This document shows positions 45,456 through 56,290 of a DNA stretch of 64,000 nucleotides, in pieces. Each line of letters opens with the position of its first letter. The first letter of the stretch is position 1. The translations under genes were made by a program, and so were the position numbers. Source of the DNA: Aquatica leii. Taxonomy: Eukaryota; Arthropoda; Insecta; Coleoptera; Lampyridae. The notes under the pieces are model-generated. The model had not been told where the DNA came from. It ran no database searches and saw nothing but the letters and a program-made list of their open reading frames with translations. The stretch is from positions 87,731,912 through 87,795,911 of the forward strand of contig CM069436.1 in the NCBI GenBank assembly GCA_035610365.1, written 5' to 3'.

Positions 45456-45651
45456 ATAAAATCTTAAGCTTTCGCGGTTATGTTTATGATTATAAGTGAC
45501 TTTCGGCTTAGACCGCACCCAGACTTAGGGTGGGTTCACGAACGACAATACGGCAAACGCCAAGTTCTACTTCTTGTTTTGGCTCTCAAGAAGAGACTAG
45601 TCTAGGTGTTTAACTACGACGCGGTCTAAGGCGAAAGTCGCTTATAGTCAT
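45456..45651. mobile_element. MITE copy 1 in Copia, flanked by a 12-bp direct repeat
   Basis: AGAAGTAATCTT lies on both sides (45444-45455 and 45652-45663). Internal inverted repeats: TATAAGTGACTTTCGGCTTA (left) and GCGGTCTAAGGCGAAAGTCG (right). A second copy is at 47610-47785 in the other orientation. No coding capacity. Confidence 0.75.
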
Positions 45652-45667
45652 AGAAGTAATCTTGACG

Positions 45668-45716
45668 ACACTACAGATCCCGTGTACATACGTCGAACAT
45701 CAGAATAATTTGATTC
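45668..45716. repeat. stub of repeat E
   Basis: GACACTACAGATCCCGTGTACAT resembles the start of repeat E copy 2 at 43327-43360. It is cut off by the 28S rRNA fragment after about 40 bases. Confidence 0.5.
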
Positions 45717-45717
45717 G

Positions 45718-46095
45718 GGAGTTTTAAGCAAGAGGTGTCAGAAAAGTTATCACAGGTATAATTGGCTTGAGGCGGCCAAGCGTTCATAGCAACGTCGCTT
45801 CGATGTCGGTTCTTCCTATCATTGCGAAGCAGAATTCGTCAAGTTTTAGATTGCTCACTTAGAAATAGGGAACGTGAGCTGCGATTAGACCGTCATGAGA
45901 CAGGTTAGTTTTCTTCTACTGCTGACATCGTCGTCGCGATAGTAATCCTGCTTAGTACGAGAGGAACCGTAAGGTCGGGCATTTGGTTAAACACCTGCGG
46001 AATTAGGCCTGAATGCCTCACAGATCGCATTCTATCTAGACAAAGGATGCAACGATCCTGCTAGGAGTTTCGCGAGTCGAAAGGCTCGATAACAT
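45718..46095 (+). pseudogene. 28S rRNA 3'-region fragment
   Basis: Sense-strand match, from memory of eukaryotic 28S, beginning GTTTTAAGCAAGAGGTGTCA (45721). It goes on with GGCGGCCAAGCGTTCATAGC, AGGGAACGTGAGCTG, GTCATGAGACAGGTTAG, TAATCCTGCTTAGTACGAGA (includes the sarcin-ricin loop) and ends near GTCGAAAGGCTCG. About ten bases are missing after GTCGCTT, and there are many substitutions, so it is not a functional gene. It lies inside a Copia remnant, next to a repeat E stub. Neither 18S, 5.8S nor other 28S parts were seen. Confidence 0.88.
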
Positions 46096-47080
46096 TTTTG
46101 CGCCGACTGTTTTTCGCGGACGGCGGTATCCAGAGACAAAGTTTTCATTTCCATAAAAAACCGAGAAATCTACTGATTCGCTGGAAATTATTCATTCAGA
46201 TGTGTGAGGATTAGCAAGAGGAAATCCTTGCAAAGAGAAAAATAGTTAGTGATCTTCCTTTTTAAGAGAAATGTGAAGTTCTCAACGTGTTTAAAGACTT
46301 CAAGAACCTTACCGAGAATCAGGCAGAAAAGAAAATTAAATATTTAGTTAAATAACGAGATGGAAAGGAAACAATTGTTTCGATGAGATCTTAACGAAGA
46401 GTAATAGAATAGGACGAAGATTTTTAGTTACAAAGACTTGGAAACAAAACGGTGTAGAAAGAATACTTCCTAACAGAGGCAAGGAAATATGCTTGAATGC
46501 AATTAGGTTTTTCACTACAGTTTTGGCGAGAAGCAATCTTGGCGAAAAACACGAAATGGATGTCTTTCAAGGAGTATCGAAAGGAAGGAAGACGCCATTC
46601 GAAAATATAAGGAAAGTGCTTTCTAGAATTTAGAACGAGGCTTTCTTGTTGGACAGCAATTCAACAAAAAGTAAGTTTAAGTCTCGACCAAAGAAAGGAA
46701 TTTTTGTGCTGTTTTCAGAAGACTAAAGCATACTGAGTTTTAATACCAAAAGATAAGAAAATTGTCACAACTCGAGATGTAAAGTTTATGGTAATATTAG
46801 GAATTTTATTGAACAAAGACTGTAATGAGTTTGAGGAAGATTGAGAAACAGAAACACCAATCACACCAAAAACAAATGAAAATGATTAAGATCAACAAAG
46901 AAATCAACAAATGGATCAACATGAACATCATAATTAAAAAAGACTTGACAAGTACCTATGTTAAAAACAGCACCAAGAAGATTAATGATTTCAAAAAAGA
47001 TAAGGTTATCATAATCTAATCAGAGATATCGATAGAGCAGATGAAACTGAAGAATTTGGAGGTTTTGCTGACGCAATTGA

Positions 47081-47609
47081 ACTCATTCTAAAAGTGTTGC
47101 AACTTAAAAACAGAGTCATTTTGACTTGTACATATTAAAGTTCATTTTGCACTAACGACAGTATTCTCTTTCATTTGTGCACTAAAAGATTCTTTTAAAT
47201 GAGTGTTACTAACTGTATTGAAAATTTGATACTTCGATAGCTTGCTGGTTCGATTTTTAACTTCTTGTAAAATTGTATTTATTTATGTAATCTTGTTTTG
47301 GAATTGAGATAAAACACACATGTTGATTCTTATATGTCTATATTTCGAATGAATCTTAAAGCTACCCTCAACCCTCTCTTTCTAAAGCTGTAAATGCGCA
47401 CAAGCACCACATCTATACGCTTATGACTTATGCGTATCAACAACAAAAATTATACACTAACCTTTTTGTTACAACGGGTCCTGTTGGCAACAAGCACGTC
47501 ACCATGGCTAGCTACGGTGTACATCCGAACCCGCTGTGCTGCAAACAGAAATGTCACTGACATTTACCACTCTGAAGATGCAAGCTGCAATGTCTTGCGA
47601 AACGTCATT
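47081..47609. other. no gene recognised
   Basis: AT-rich with one GC-richer patch at about 47490-47600. It may include the left half of MITE copy 2, but the edge could not be set. Confidence 0.4.
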
Positions 47610-47785
47610 TTGTTTGGGTTCACGAACGACAATACAGCAAAGGCCAAGTTTTACTTCTTGTTTTGGCTCTCAAGAAGAGACTAGGACCAAGCCTAAAAAG
47701 TGTGGGTGCTTAACTGCGACGCGGTCTAAGCCGAAAGTCGCTTATAATGATAAACAAAATAACCGCGACAGCTTAAGCTTTTGAA
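47610..47785. mobile_element. MITE copy 2
   Basis: Shares TGGGTTCACGAACGACAATA, CTTGTTTTGGCTCTCAAGAA and GCGGTCTAAG...GAAAGTCGC with copy 1 (45456-45651). It ends with GCGACAGCTTAAGCTTTT, the reverse complement of the left end of copy 1. Confidence 0.7.
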
Positions 47786-47879
47786 AGATAACACTTTGGT
47801 ATCATCAACGAAGTATACAAGTAATAAGCCAAAACGAAAGATTTATCCTTAGTTTCTTAGTACAGTAGCTGGTAAAAAT

Positions 47880-48731
47880 TGTTACTACCGTAATATTACT
47901 CTCGATACTTTCGAGGAGTGTAAGCTTACATTCGGCGAATTAATCTTACGCAACAAATTACTAAAAGTGCTCGAACGGTACAAGTCAACGTAACTAATAA
48001 TGCACAAATTTGCAAACACCTAAAGGCTGAATTATAACTTCGGCTGAAAGTAAATAATTAATTATGACCTTAGAACAAACTAATGTTAGCTGACGGTTTA
48101 ATACAAGTAATAACGCATAACAAAATTAATAACGTTTAAGGTTAAATAGATAATATAAAGGTAGATAAAATTACGCAACACAGATAATGGAAATTAGACG
48201 TAGTGCAAATCAGTTACTTCAATAAATGATCCACAGCTGTTCCAAATTCGAATCGAGCAAAACCTCATCAATCCAATAATAATTATAGCAGCTGAGTAAA
48301 AATAATACTTCCCCTCTGACTAGCTGGATTGAAAAGAAGACCGCGAGTCTTTGCCAAATGCGCTATAACAACATTTTAAATTAGCAGAAGTAAAATGGCG
48401 TTCGGTAGCCATTTACCTGTAGATGGCGCAGAAAGAAAATTTCGTACAAATAAAGGATCTATATTTCATTCAAATTGCCACCAGCGTAATAATAACGACG
48501 ATGATAAATTAAATATAAAGAAATTACTGACAATTGAACGGATGTTTCTATCAAAATCAAACCACTCACAGCGAATCTTTAACAGGAAATGAATATCGGC
48601 GCAAAAATCATCCACTGTAGGTATCGGATAAAATCGAAATATCCAACCAGTGTGGTCCACATACCGGTAACGTGGCAAGAATTTTATTAAAATACGAAAA
48701 TGTGAAACGTTATTACTAATGACACGTAACA
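47880..48731 (+). repeat. Copia right LTR
   Basis: From TGTTACTACCGTAATATTAC to CACGTAACA, partner of 44079-44970. Shared blocks include ACCACTCACAGCGAAT and GTCCACATACCGGTAACGTG-like sequence. The preceding CAGTAGCTGGTAAAAA is the end of the interior. Confidence 0.75.
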
Positions 48732-49384
48732 AAATTTTCCAAAAGGCGATTTTCTAAAGTCTCGTAAGCACTGACAATGTCCAATGCCTTATTACGTTCA
48801 CTTGGTTTTTTGCTTGTTAAGACTATTTCTTATAAAGTTTTAAGGGCACCAATAAACCTTTACAAACTCCTATTCTTCTTTTTTTTGTTGGATTGAACGA
48901 TTTGTTTTGCGAGATGAGGCGTGAATTGATTCTTTGCTTCTGTAAATAATGTAACTGTTTCACAGATTTTTATTTCGGTTGGATTTCCGCTGTAATATTT
49001 TTTTACGAATCGAAAAACGTTGCTTAGTTAGTCAACTTCACTTGTCTTTTGTAATTGTGAATGTAGTATTTTTAAAATCTGTATTCAGCACCTCATTGGT
49101 CATCGAAGAGAAAATTTAATTTTGGATTAAGATGCTGAGGTATTTTACGGCATCTTGTGGTTTTTGTAACAAATCTGTTCGTCTATTGTGTACGCAATGG
49201 CTGTCATTTCTAGACAACTGAGAAACTGTTAGATTGGTTTAAATAATATGCTGCCATCTAATGGCAAACTCATCTACTACAACTAAACCTTTTGGAATGC
49301 AACTGAAAATACAATACGAAAACAAAAGAGCGAAACATCACCAGTACGTATTCGACTGACATGATATGACTTTATTGTTTATTA
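48732..49384. other. no gene recognised
   Basis: No motif, repeat end or long frame of note. Confidence 0.45.
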
Positions 49385-51950
49385 TTTATCATGAGGGTTT
49401 CTTTGTTTTTAGGGCATTGCTTCAGTCTAGTTACTTCTCTTTCTTCTTCTCTTCCTTCTTTTCAACTTATGCCGTTTCGAAGGTTGAAGTATATGGTTCT
49501 TAACCATCATCTCTTTCGGTATGTTGCCAAGATTTTAATATCTTCTGTTTTCTCTTTTGTTCTCTGCTATCTGTAGCATTCTTGTCTCCTGTGCGTGTTT
49601 TCAGTTGTAGAATTTTCTTGGATAGTGAATTTAATTCCATTCTTGTCATGTTTCGATACCATCCTAACTGCCACCTTTCTATTTTTGCATAATCGGTTCT
49701 TGCTTTAACGTATTTCTTTAATTTTTTATGTTGTTTAGCTTTGTTGTTTTTACTATTTTTCTTAGATATCTTATTTCTACCGCATTTATTTGTAATTTTT
49801 GGTTTTTTTTGTACTTTCTATGCTTCTCTTCATTATAGTAATGTTGGAATCGCTGCTGTCTAGTATACTATTAATTTTGTTTCGTTTTCTTTTTCTTTTT
49901 TTGCTATTATAGTTCTGTTTATTGCATAAACTATCTGTGTAGCTTTTCCTATTTTGTTGACTATATCTAGATTTAGTTTTCCATCACTTGTCTGTTATTG
50001 AAACTGTTTAAATTTCTTCTATTTACTTTTCTTTTTGTTCGCCTATTTCTTGCAATCATGTCTTCTGCTGTTTGCCTTTTTTTCGTATTTTTGTCTTTTC
50101 ATTTCTAGAATTTTCATCAGTAGTCAATTTGTCTCCATTCTTGCTATGTCCATATCATTCTAACGATCTTCCTTCCATTTTTACCTAATCGGTTCTTGCT
50201 TTAACTTATTTCTTCATTTTTTATGTTGCTTAGCGTTATTGTTCTTACAGATATAATATTTCCACCGCATTTATTTGTGATTTTTGGTTATTTTGTACTT
50301 CCCATGCTTCGAATGTTGAAATTGCTGTTGTGTTGTATAGTTGTTATAGTTTTGTTTATTGCATAGTTAATATTGCAGTTTTTGTTGGCTATATATCTAT
50401 TTTTCCATTCCTTCCTGTCTGTTATCAAGGTTTTAATTTCTTCTATTTTCTTCACTTTTCGTTTGCATATTTCTGCAATCTTTGGTATCCATGTCTTCTA
50501 GGGTCTGTTTTTTGTCTTTTCATTTCTAAAATCTTTTGTAGTCGATTTTTCTCCATTCTTGTTATATGTCCATACCATCCTAATTTTTGGCATAATCGGT
50601 TCTTACTTTATTTTATTTCTTCATTTTTTATGTTACTACTATTTTCTTCAGATATCTCATTTCCATCGCATTTATTTGTGATTTTTGGTTATTTTGTACC
50701 TCTCACGCTTCGCTTCCATATAGTAGTGTTGGAATTGCTGCTGTATTGTATACTCTTAATTTTGTTTTGTTTTTCTTTTCCGTTATATTTCTGCTTATTG
50801 CATAATTTATCGTTATAACTTTTCCTCATATCTCATATATCCTATATCTATTTCTGCCATCCATGCCTTTTGTGATCTAGAATTTTCTCTGGTAGTCGAT
50901 CTGCCTCCATTTTTGTACATATCATAATCGATTCTTGCTTTAACTTATGTCTTTATTTTTATATTATTTATCTTTGTTGTTCTTATTATTTTTCTCAGAT
51001 ATTCATTACTACCGCATTTATTTGTGCCTTTTGGTTATTTGGAATTCCCATGCTTCGCTTCATTATAGTAATGTTAGAATTGCTGTCCGCTACATTTTAT
51101 CGCTGTTTGTCAGTTGTTGTTTTTTGTTTCTAATCAATATTTTTTTCTTTGTTTCTCCTATATAGTAACAGGTTTTTTTAATTTTGGTGCAGATGTTGTT
51201 AATACTACATATTCAGCATACTTTATTCAGATACTTTTTGCTGAATTTTCACCGTTCATTTGTTTGTATTTTTTTCTGGAACTTGTAGATTTTCCAGTGC
51301 TCATTGTATTATTTTTATTTGGACCATATGAAATGCTGCTCTCTCGTTAGTTTGTGTGTCTGTTGTTTGTCTACATTGCTCATCTTTCAGTTTATGTTCT
51401 ATCTGTTGTCTTATCTTTTCTTCTTTGCTTGCTACTGGTTCCAGACATATCATTCTGTATTTCTTACATTTCGTTGTATCTTTTTTTTTATAACTTGGTA
51501 ACATTATGTTAGTTTCTCAGTCGGTAGGTATTTTATTTTTTCTTGGTTTCCTTGGTATGTTTTCAAAAGCCATCGTCATTTTTCTTCTCAGGACTGTTAA
51601 TTTCCTGTACATGACATCGTCTTGGTATTTTTATTGCCTAATCTGCAAATACTTTATATTTGTTTGTTTGTACCTTAGTGAGGTCTTTTTGCGTGAGTAG
51701 AGTCAGCGTTACTCTTCCAGTAATTCTAGGTTTTCATAAAACTGTAGTTGTTAGTTTTTTGATGATGAGGTCGCTTCTTAATTCTTTCGAATTAAAATAT
51801 AGTTTGTTTTGTTTGGATTTGTGGCATTCTTTTTTGTTTCTAATCCTGAAACTTTTAGAATTTTTTGTCTTTAACTTTCAATTTCAATAACAGTGTTGTT
51901 TGTAAGCTTGGTTTAAATTACTGTGTTGTAGTGTCTCGGTTTGGAGTTGA
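49385..51950 (-). mobile_element. LINE ORF2 (RT and reiterated C-terminal region)
   Basis: Minus strand. RT start at 51300-51500: MLPSYKKKDTTKCKKYRMIC then EEKIRQQIEHKLKDEQCRQT, the region around the N-Y-R-G-I motif and the F-R-P-x-R block. The catalytic centre is not visible. The C-terminal block AAIPTLLYGSEA, a stop, EVQNNQKSQINAMEMRYLKK occurs best at 50650-50760. The same block is reiterated in decayed form upstream and downstream along the strand (around 49700-49880, 50200-50340 and 50940-51090). The last part reads RWQLGWYRNMTRMELNSLSK (about 49600-49670), the W-x-x-H-x-R-M region. A normal LINE has the block once, so the 3' end has been multiplied. Clade uncertain. Confidence 0.7.
49691..51090. 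repeat. tandemly reiterated LINE 3' segment, at least four units
   Basis: Landmark AATCGGTTCTTGC or near variants occur at 49691, 50187, 50594 and 50936 (spacing 496, 407 and 342). Each is followed by ACCGCATTTATTTGTGATTTTTGG-type sequence. Units are diverged and of unequal length. Confidence 0.7.
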
Positions 51951-52729
51951 TGGAGTTATTGAAAATGGTTAATCCAAATGCTAGTTAATCAAGGTTGTAT
52001 TCTTAATTAAAGTTACTTAGTAACAATTTTTACAAAATAAACTAAAAACAAAAGCACAGGTGTTTTGAGTCAGTTTCAAAAATCGTATGATAAAAATCAT
52101 AAGTACTCTAAAAGTCTATTCACATTTTGTTGCATTGTTTTCATAAACATTTAATTCATTCAAGCGGAACAAAGAAAATTCTGACTTAATTGTACGTATT
52201 AAACTTGCACTTTTTAACTAAGCACTTCCTTAATTGTTGTTTTTAATTAAGTAGGTGCTTGACAGTTTACGTTGTCATTTATTCTAATTATTTTTTTACA
52301 ATTTTATAAAAGCATATCTGTTTTTTCCAGATAATTTTTACTTCATTTTTGCGTTTATGTTATTCGGTTGTAAAATTCCGAGTTAAATATTTTATTTGCA
52401 CAAACACGCGAGTTATTGTATTATTTTTTTTGAGTTACGATGTGTGATTATGAATGAAGTGTAAAAGAAAAACGAAGAAAGCCTCAAGACCAAATTTGGA
52501 CTTAATACCCAATTCTAAGGTATATTCAAATTATTTCTGGTATTATTCTGCGCGTAAGATCTTTTGAAGTGTAGCATGTGTAATAAACTGTTTTGTTTTT
52601 TTTGTATCTATTTGGCGAAGATAAACTTTTTCTAATGATGTAGATTCAAATTATTGACGTGTCGAGATTACATCTTCATATGTTGAATTTTGAATGACTG
52701 TATTTACATGAATTTTATTTCTTTTTTAG

Positions 52730-52907
52730 GATACTAGAAATATTGGGACCACGATTCGCCACGCCGGTGTTATTGGCCTATGGGCCTCCCCAGTCGCGGG
52801 CCGACGAGGGTTGGCAAAACCTGGATCTCCAGGAATGCGACATACGGGACTTAGTAAACTTGGCGGTTTTATTAATAATGCCGTACAAGCCACCAAGAAA
52901 ACGCCCG
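52730..52907 (+). CDS. candidate internal coding exon of an unidentified host gene
   Basis: A 178-base segment, markedly GC-richer than its surroundings, is bordered by a pyrimidine tract and acceptor (ATTTCTTTTTTAG) and a donor (CCCG/GTAAGT). The first frame is open throughout: DTRNIGTTIRHAGVIGLWAS, PVAGRRGLAKPGSPGMRHTG, LSKLGGFINNAVQATKKTP, ending in phase 1. This is the frame expected if it follows the phase 0 exon at 31559-31646. A second frame is also open, so coding frame is not proven. I do not recognise the product. Its splice signals and composition differ from every transposon in the window. Confidence 0.6.
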
Positions 52908-53089
52908 GTAAGTAATTTTTTTTATTATATCAATAGTAGTTCCTCTTAGTATTTTTAATCATATTATGTTCGTTGCTAATTGTGGTCGTCTCATTCTTAT
53001 TTTACTACTGGAATTTATTTTGTTGTGGGGGGAGTATAGTGTAGACGAATTGTTTTAGGTAACATAAAAAATTTGCTTTTTGTAATTTG

Positions 53090-53235
53090 GTCTGGACGGT
53101 GTCCAATGTTGTTTGTACTGGTATGTATATTTGTGAAGAGAGAGGTCACATCAAAACTGACCAAGATATGTTGTGCTTCCAATTTTACTTCCCCAATTTT
53201 TTAAACGAAGTTTTAGGAGATTCTAACGTGATGGA
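53090..53235 (-). mobile_element. Penelope-like RT fragment
   Basis: Minus strand reads EAQHILVSFDVTSLFTNIHT (about 53115-53180). L-V-S-F-D-V-x-S-L-F-T-N is the motif A block of Penelope-like reverse transcriptases. It is short, isolated and on the opposite strand to the PLE endonuclease piece at 54160. Confidence 0.72.
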
Positions 53236-54159
53236 TGCTGTTTCCTGTGAGTGACTATAAAATACCATATAAATATACTTTTAATGGACAGGTAGGCTGC
53301 TTATAACGTGCACTTGGGTGAAGTGTTACTATCAAACTTAACTCAAAATAAAGTAGAAGCAGCGACAGCTCTGATAGGAGAGTGGCGTGGGTAAAACAAA
53401 TAGTACAAATTACTATATCTTCAATGTGCAGATTATAACCGATAGAAAAGGGCACCGATAGTATTTACAGATGCTCGTTCACACTTATGCACAACTGAAG
53501 AAATGCAAGTAGAACACATATAAGATAACAAGAAGTAAATTTATTTTGGAATTGACATTTGTAAAGTATCAAGTCAACAAATTAAAAAAAAATGCAATAT
53601 TACAGTAAAAGTAATTAATAAGTCAATTATGGAGCATATACTAAACCCTCAATTTAGGCAACACACTGTACTACAAAACAAATGTACACAATAGAGAAAT
53701 TAAGGATTTTTAAATTGAAATTGATGTGAATAATTGGTGGGTAAATAAGAATGGCGCACCAGCTCTGAGCTTAAATAATTTGAACGTTAATATAACATCG
53801 AATATTTGTGAAACTCACATACTCGGTTGTAAATCATACGATTGACAGCAAGTTGTGACCAAAACGAAAGGTTTACTTGTGGTTTAAAACTCCTACTACT
53901 AGGGAAGTGTAACCATAATTTTAAAAGCTGAAATAGATACACAAGTAAATTGCAGTGGTAACACAAATACGACTAATTAGTTCTTAAACAAATCGACTGG
54001 ATGGCCATGGATTTAGAAAGCTCCGTTGAGGATTAAGTTAGACGTCTTCACTTTACAGTTTAGGTGTAATGTGACAAAAAAATAACCAGAAGAAAAGAAC
54101 CTTGCTACGTTATTCTAATGCTACCAACTGAAATTGAAATTAACGATGCAAAATATATA
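53236..54159. other. no gene recognised; probably decayed PLE sequence
   Basis: Lies between two PLE pieces of opposite strand. No conserved motif was found. Confidence 0.35.
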
Positions 54160-54560
54160 CCGGCTAAGCAAGTTTTTTAACATTGCATGCTGCCTGAACG
54201 AATTAAGCGGATGATATTTGGGACAAATCAAACACAACATCGCTGCTCGGATAGATGAACACAATGCGGACCCGGCGAGACACAACACCAAATCGGCTGT
54301 CGCAGAGCATTTTTCAGACAACGGACACACTATAAAATTTGAGCATACAATTTTAGCTAAATGTTGTAGTGCTCAGAGTATATAGGGATGCTTTTGAAAT
54401 GAGGAAGCATGGTAACTTTAATAGGGATAATAGCATCGGTACCCAGCACTAGTATAGAAGAATATTTTTCGGAAAAACTGGCGAATCGAGACGGTGACGA
54501 ACTAATGACACGGAACAGCGTAATATAAATGTTTCCCAGGATCATCGGTCTTCAGTTTTA
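54160..54560 (+). pseudogene. Penelope-like element endonuclease (GIY-YIG) C-terminal part
   Basis: The plus strand reads YLGQIKHNIAARIDEHNADP (54211-54270), where the family has the Y-I-G half of GIY-YIG followed by a conserved Arg. Then come KSAVAEHFSDNGHTIKFEHT and ILAK (54290-54360), and in another frame RVYRDAFEMRKHGNFNRDNS (about 54378-54440). These are the conserved C-terminal motifs of the GIY-YIG endonuclease joined to PLE reverse transcriptases, which cuts target DNA. Here the first Tyr-Ile-Gly is Y-L-G. No RT precedes it on this strand. It is a separate PLE copy from the one at 54708-58527. Confidence 0.82.
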
Positions 54561-54707
54561 GAAGAAGACAGCAGTATGACTGTGGTGACATCAAATTTAT
54601 TCAATTAAAATAAAGTAACAACAAAATCTTCAAAAAACGAAGAGACTATAAATCAAGACAATTTATGGCTAAGTAAATTTAACAAAAACAGCTTTACCAA
54701 TAAGATT

Positions 54708-54990
54708 AAAACGTCTTCCGGGTTTGGACCGTGTTGATGTTGTAAACGAAGTTGCCTTCGTTTCGCTCACTTTCGTAAGGGGCCTTAGCAGGGCGTGATA
54801 GAAATCGAAAACTTAAGGAAGTAAACGATCATCTATTAAAGAATAACTATTGGGTTAGGTAATCAAGTCGTTAACCAAGCCAGAATCTAAATTCTATAGA
54901 AGCGACTTAAAAAGAATTTCTCTCAGTATTTCTAAAAGAAGTATGGTTGCGGTGGGATGAGCTCGATTCTGATTGAGTTTCGTTCGAAAA
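54708..54990 (-). repeat. pLTR of the PLE, 3' side, inverted
   Basis: The plus strand has GGGTTTGGACCG, CAGGGCGTGA, GTTAACCAAGCCAGAATCTA and AGAAGTATGGTTGCGGTGGG. These match the reverse complement of the unit at 57886-58206. Confidence 0.75.
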
Positions 54991-54999
54991 GGGGCGTGT

Positions 55000-55600
55000 T
55001 CTTGATAAACCAGTAACAACCGGGAACCAAAGAGAGGATAGTTCAAAACCGTTGTCACGATTGTAGTTATGGGTGTGTTTGATGATTTCTATGCTTAATC
55101 GGATTTTTTATTGAAGACTAATGGATAATCGCGGCGTTACCAAAATCTATATTGTGGGCTGTAGTAACATAATGTTCAGCAAAAGATGATTTAGAAATAT
55201 GTCTGATGATGTTCTGAAAAACGTGTGGTGATGGAACAATCACTTTTACCGATATAGACTAAACTACAAGAACAAGGAATTTGGTATACACCTTGAGATG
55301 AAAGTGTAGAAAATCTTTTGGATAAGGGAGAATTTGAGAGATTTTACCTGTCGAATTGAATGTGGGTTTAATACACTTCTTAGAAAAAAGTTTCCATATT
55401 TGATGTGCGACCTTATAAATGTAAGGTAAAAATGCCAGTTTCGGATTGGAATCGGAAGTAGAAATGTCCTTAGGTTCTTCAGTATGGGGATGTAGACGAC
55501 GATCTATAATTGCTTAAATATACCGCTTCATATAACCATTGTTTATTAAGGTTTTAGTAAAATCACAGAGTTCAGAATCTAGATTATCGGGTTGGCAAAT
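55000..55600 (-). pseudogene. PLE linker and GIY-YIG endonuclease
   Basis: Minus strand: LAFLPYIYKVAHQIWKLFSK, then FNSTGKISQILPYPKD (about 55320-55440), the linker between RT and endonuclease. Next, after one frameshift, GVYQIPCSCSLVYIGKSDCS and ITTRFSEHHQTYF (55195-55285). This gives the full GIY-YIG pattern (G-V-Y, then Y-I-G), with the conserved Arg and the Cys pair C-S-C typical of Penelope-type enzymes. The end near 55000 reads HAPFRTKLNQNR. This domain nicks target DNA. Only one or two frame breaks are seen, so it is better kept than most reading frames here. Confidence 0.85.
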
Positions 55601-55825
55601 AGAAAAAGATCGATGAACCAAAAATTCAATAACAACGTTTCTGTGCCGGATGATGATGAGACAAAGCATGAAGATATCTGTCTGTATGTGTGTGTTTGCG
55701 ATAAACAGAATGGCTTAAAAGTCCATTGTCCGTTGAATTATCGCGTAATTGAATCGGCGGCGATTAAATCAGTTTGATTCGGTGATTGGGTCGTAAGTTT
55801 CGAGTTGCTAAATGATAAAACAGGT

Positions 55826-56290
55826 TAAAAAAGCGCCAAAACTGCAAAAGATTAGGATGACAGATACCGTTTAAATCTATCCAAAACTGAAAGCAAACAA
55901 ATGACAAAAACACAGGTTGTAACAAAGAGTATATTTATTTTATCACAGAAAGAGAGGTTAGAAAAGAGAAACGTAGGTCGCTATCACTGACAATAGAAGC
56001 AAGTTCCCTTTCGGTTGGTCAACACGTTTTACAAAGAATTAGACTTGTCGGCTTTACTTTTACATTCCAACAGCAAATAAATTTACATTTGTAAACTGTA
56101 ACACGAAAATTCAAATCTCGATAATTTCGAGTCTAATAATATATTACACACAAAAAAAATTATGGTTAATTGTGACAACAACCCAATAGGTACGTACAGT
56201 CGTACGTGAAAACGACTGACAACCTAGATGACAAGAATTAAATTAGGAAAATATAGTACTTACAGTTTGGTTTCTCTTTTAAAAATGCAA
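55826..56290 (-). repeat. repeat E copy 3 (LTR-like) inserted in the PLE
   Basis: Starts AAAAAAGCGCCAAAACTGC; shares CCGTTTAAATCTATC and GTCAACACGTTTTACA-type sequence with copy 1, and TTAATTGTGACAACA...GTACTTAC with copy 2. On the minus strand the far end contains GTAAGTAC. It separates PLE linker (55600) from RT (56830). Confidence 0.5.

Larger units (their letters stand above)
44971..47080 (+). pseudogene. Copia-type integrase and following pol, copy 2, interrupted
   Basis: Plus strand: KLEILSEKFGCGVCLQGN (45017-45070), IFFDDSPRWCAVTLLK (45178-45228), then sequence parallel to copy 1 up to 45455. After interruption by a MITE, a stub of repeat E and 28S rRNA, Copia resumes near 46130: SLEIIHSDV-like sequence (about 46170), then in shifted frames NGVERILPNRG, FVLDSN-like text near KSKFKSRPKKGIFV (about 46670-46705) and the I-T-R-D-V-K-F region (about 46770). 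The final part reads RDIDRADETEEFGGFADAI (about 47020-47075), leading toward the RT, which is missing. The 5' interior (gag, protease) is also missing, as LTR and integrase are joined directly at 44970. Confidence 0.75.

Noticed and set aside
50330..50818. Plus-strand open frame of 162 codons, Phe/Cys/Leu-rich
   Set aside because: Antisense of the reiterated LINE C-terminal region, where the minus strand gives recognisable LINE motifs.
52743..52949. Alternative frame through the exon at 52730-52907 (starts MGPRFATPVLLAYGPP)
   Set aside because: Runs past the splice donor and does not fit phase 0 entry; kept only as an alternative.
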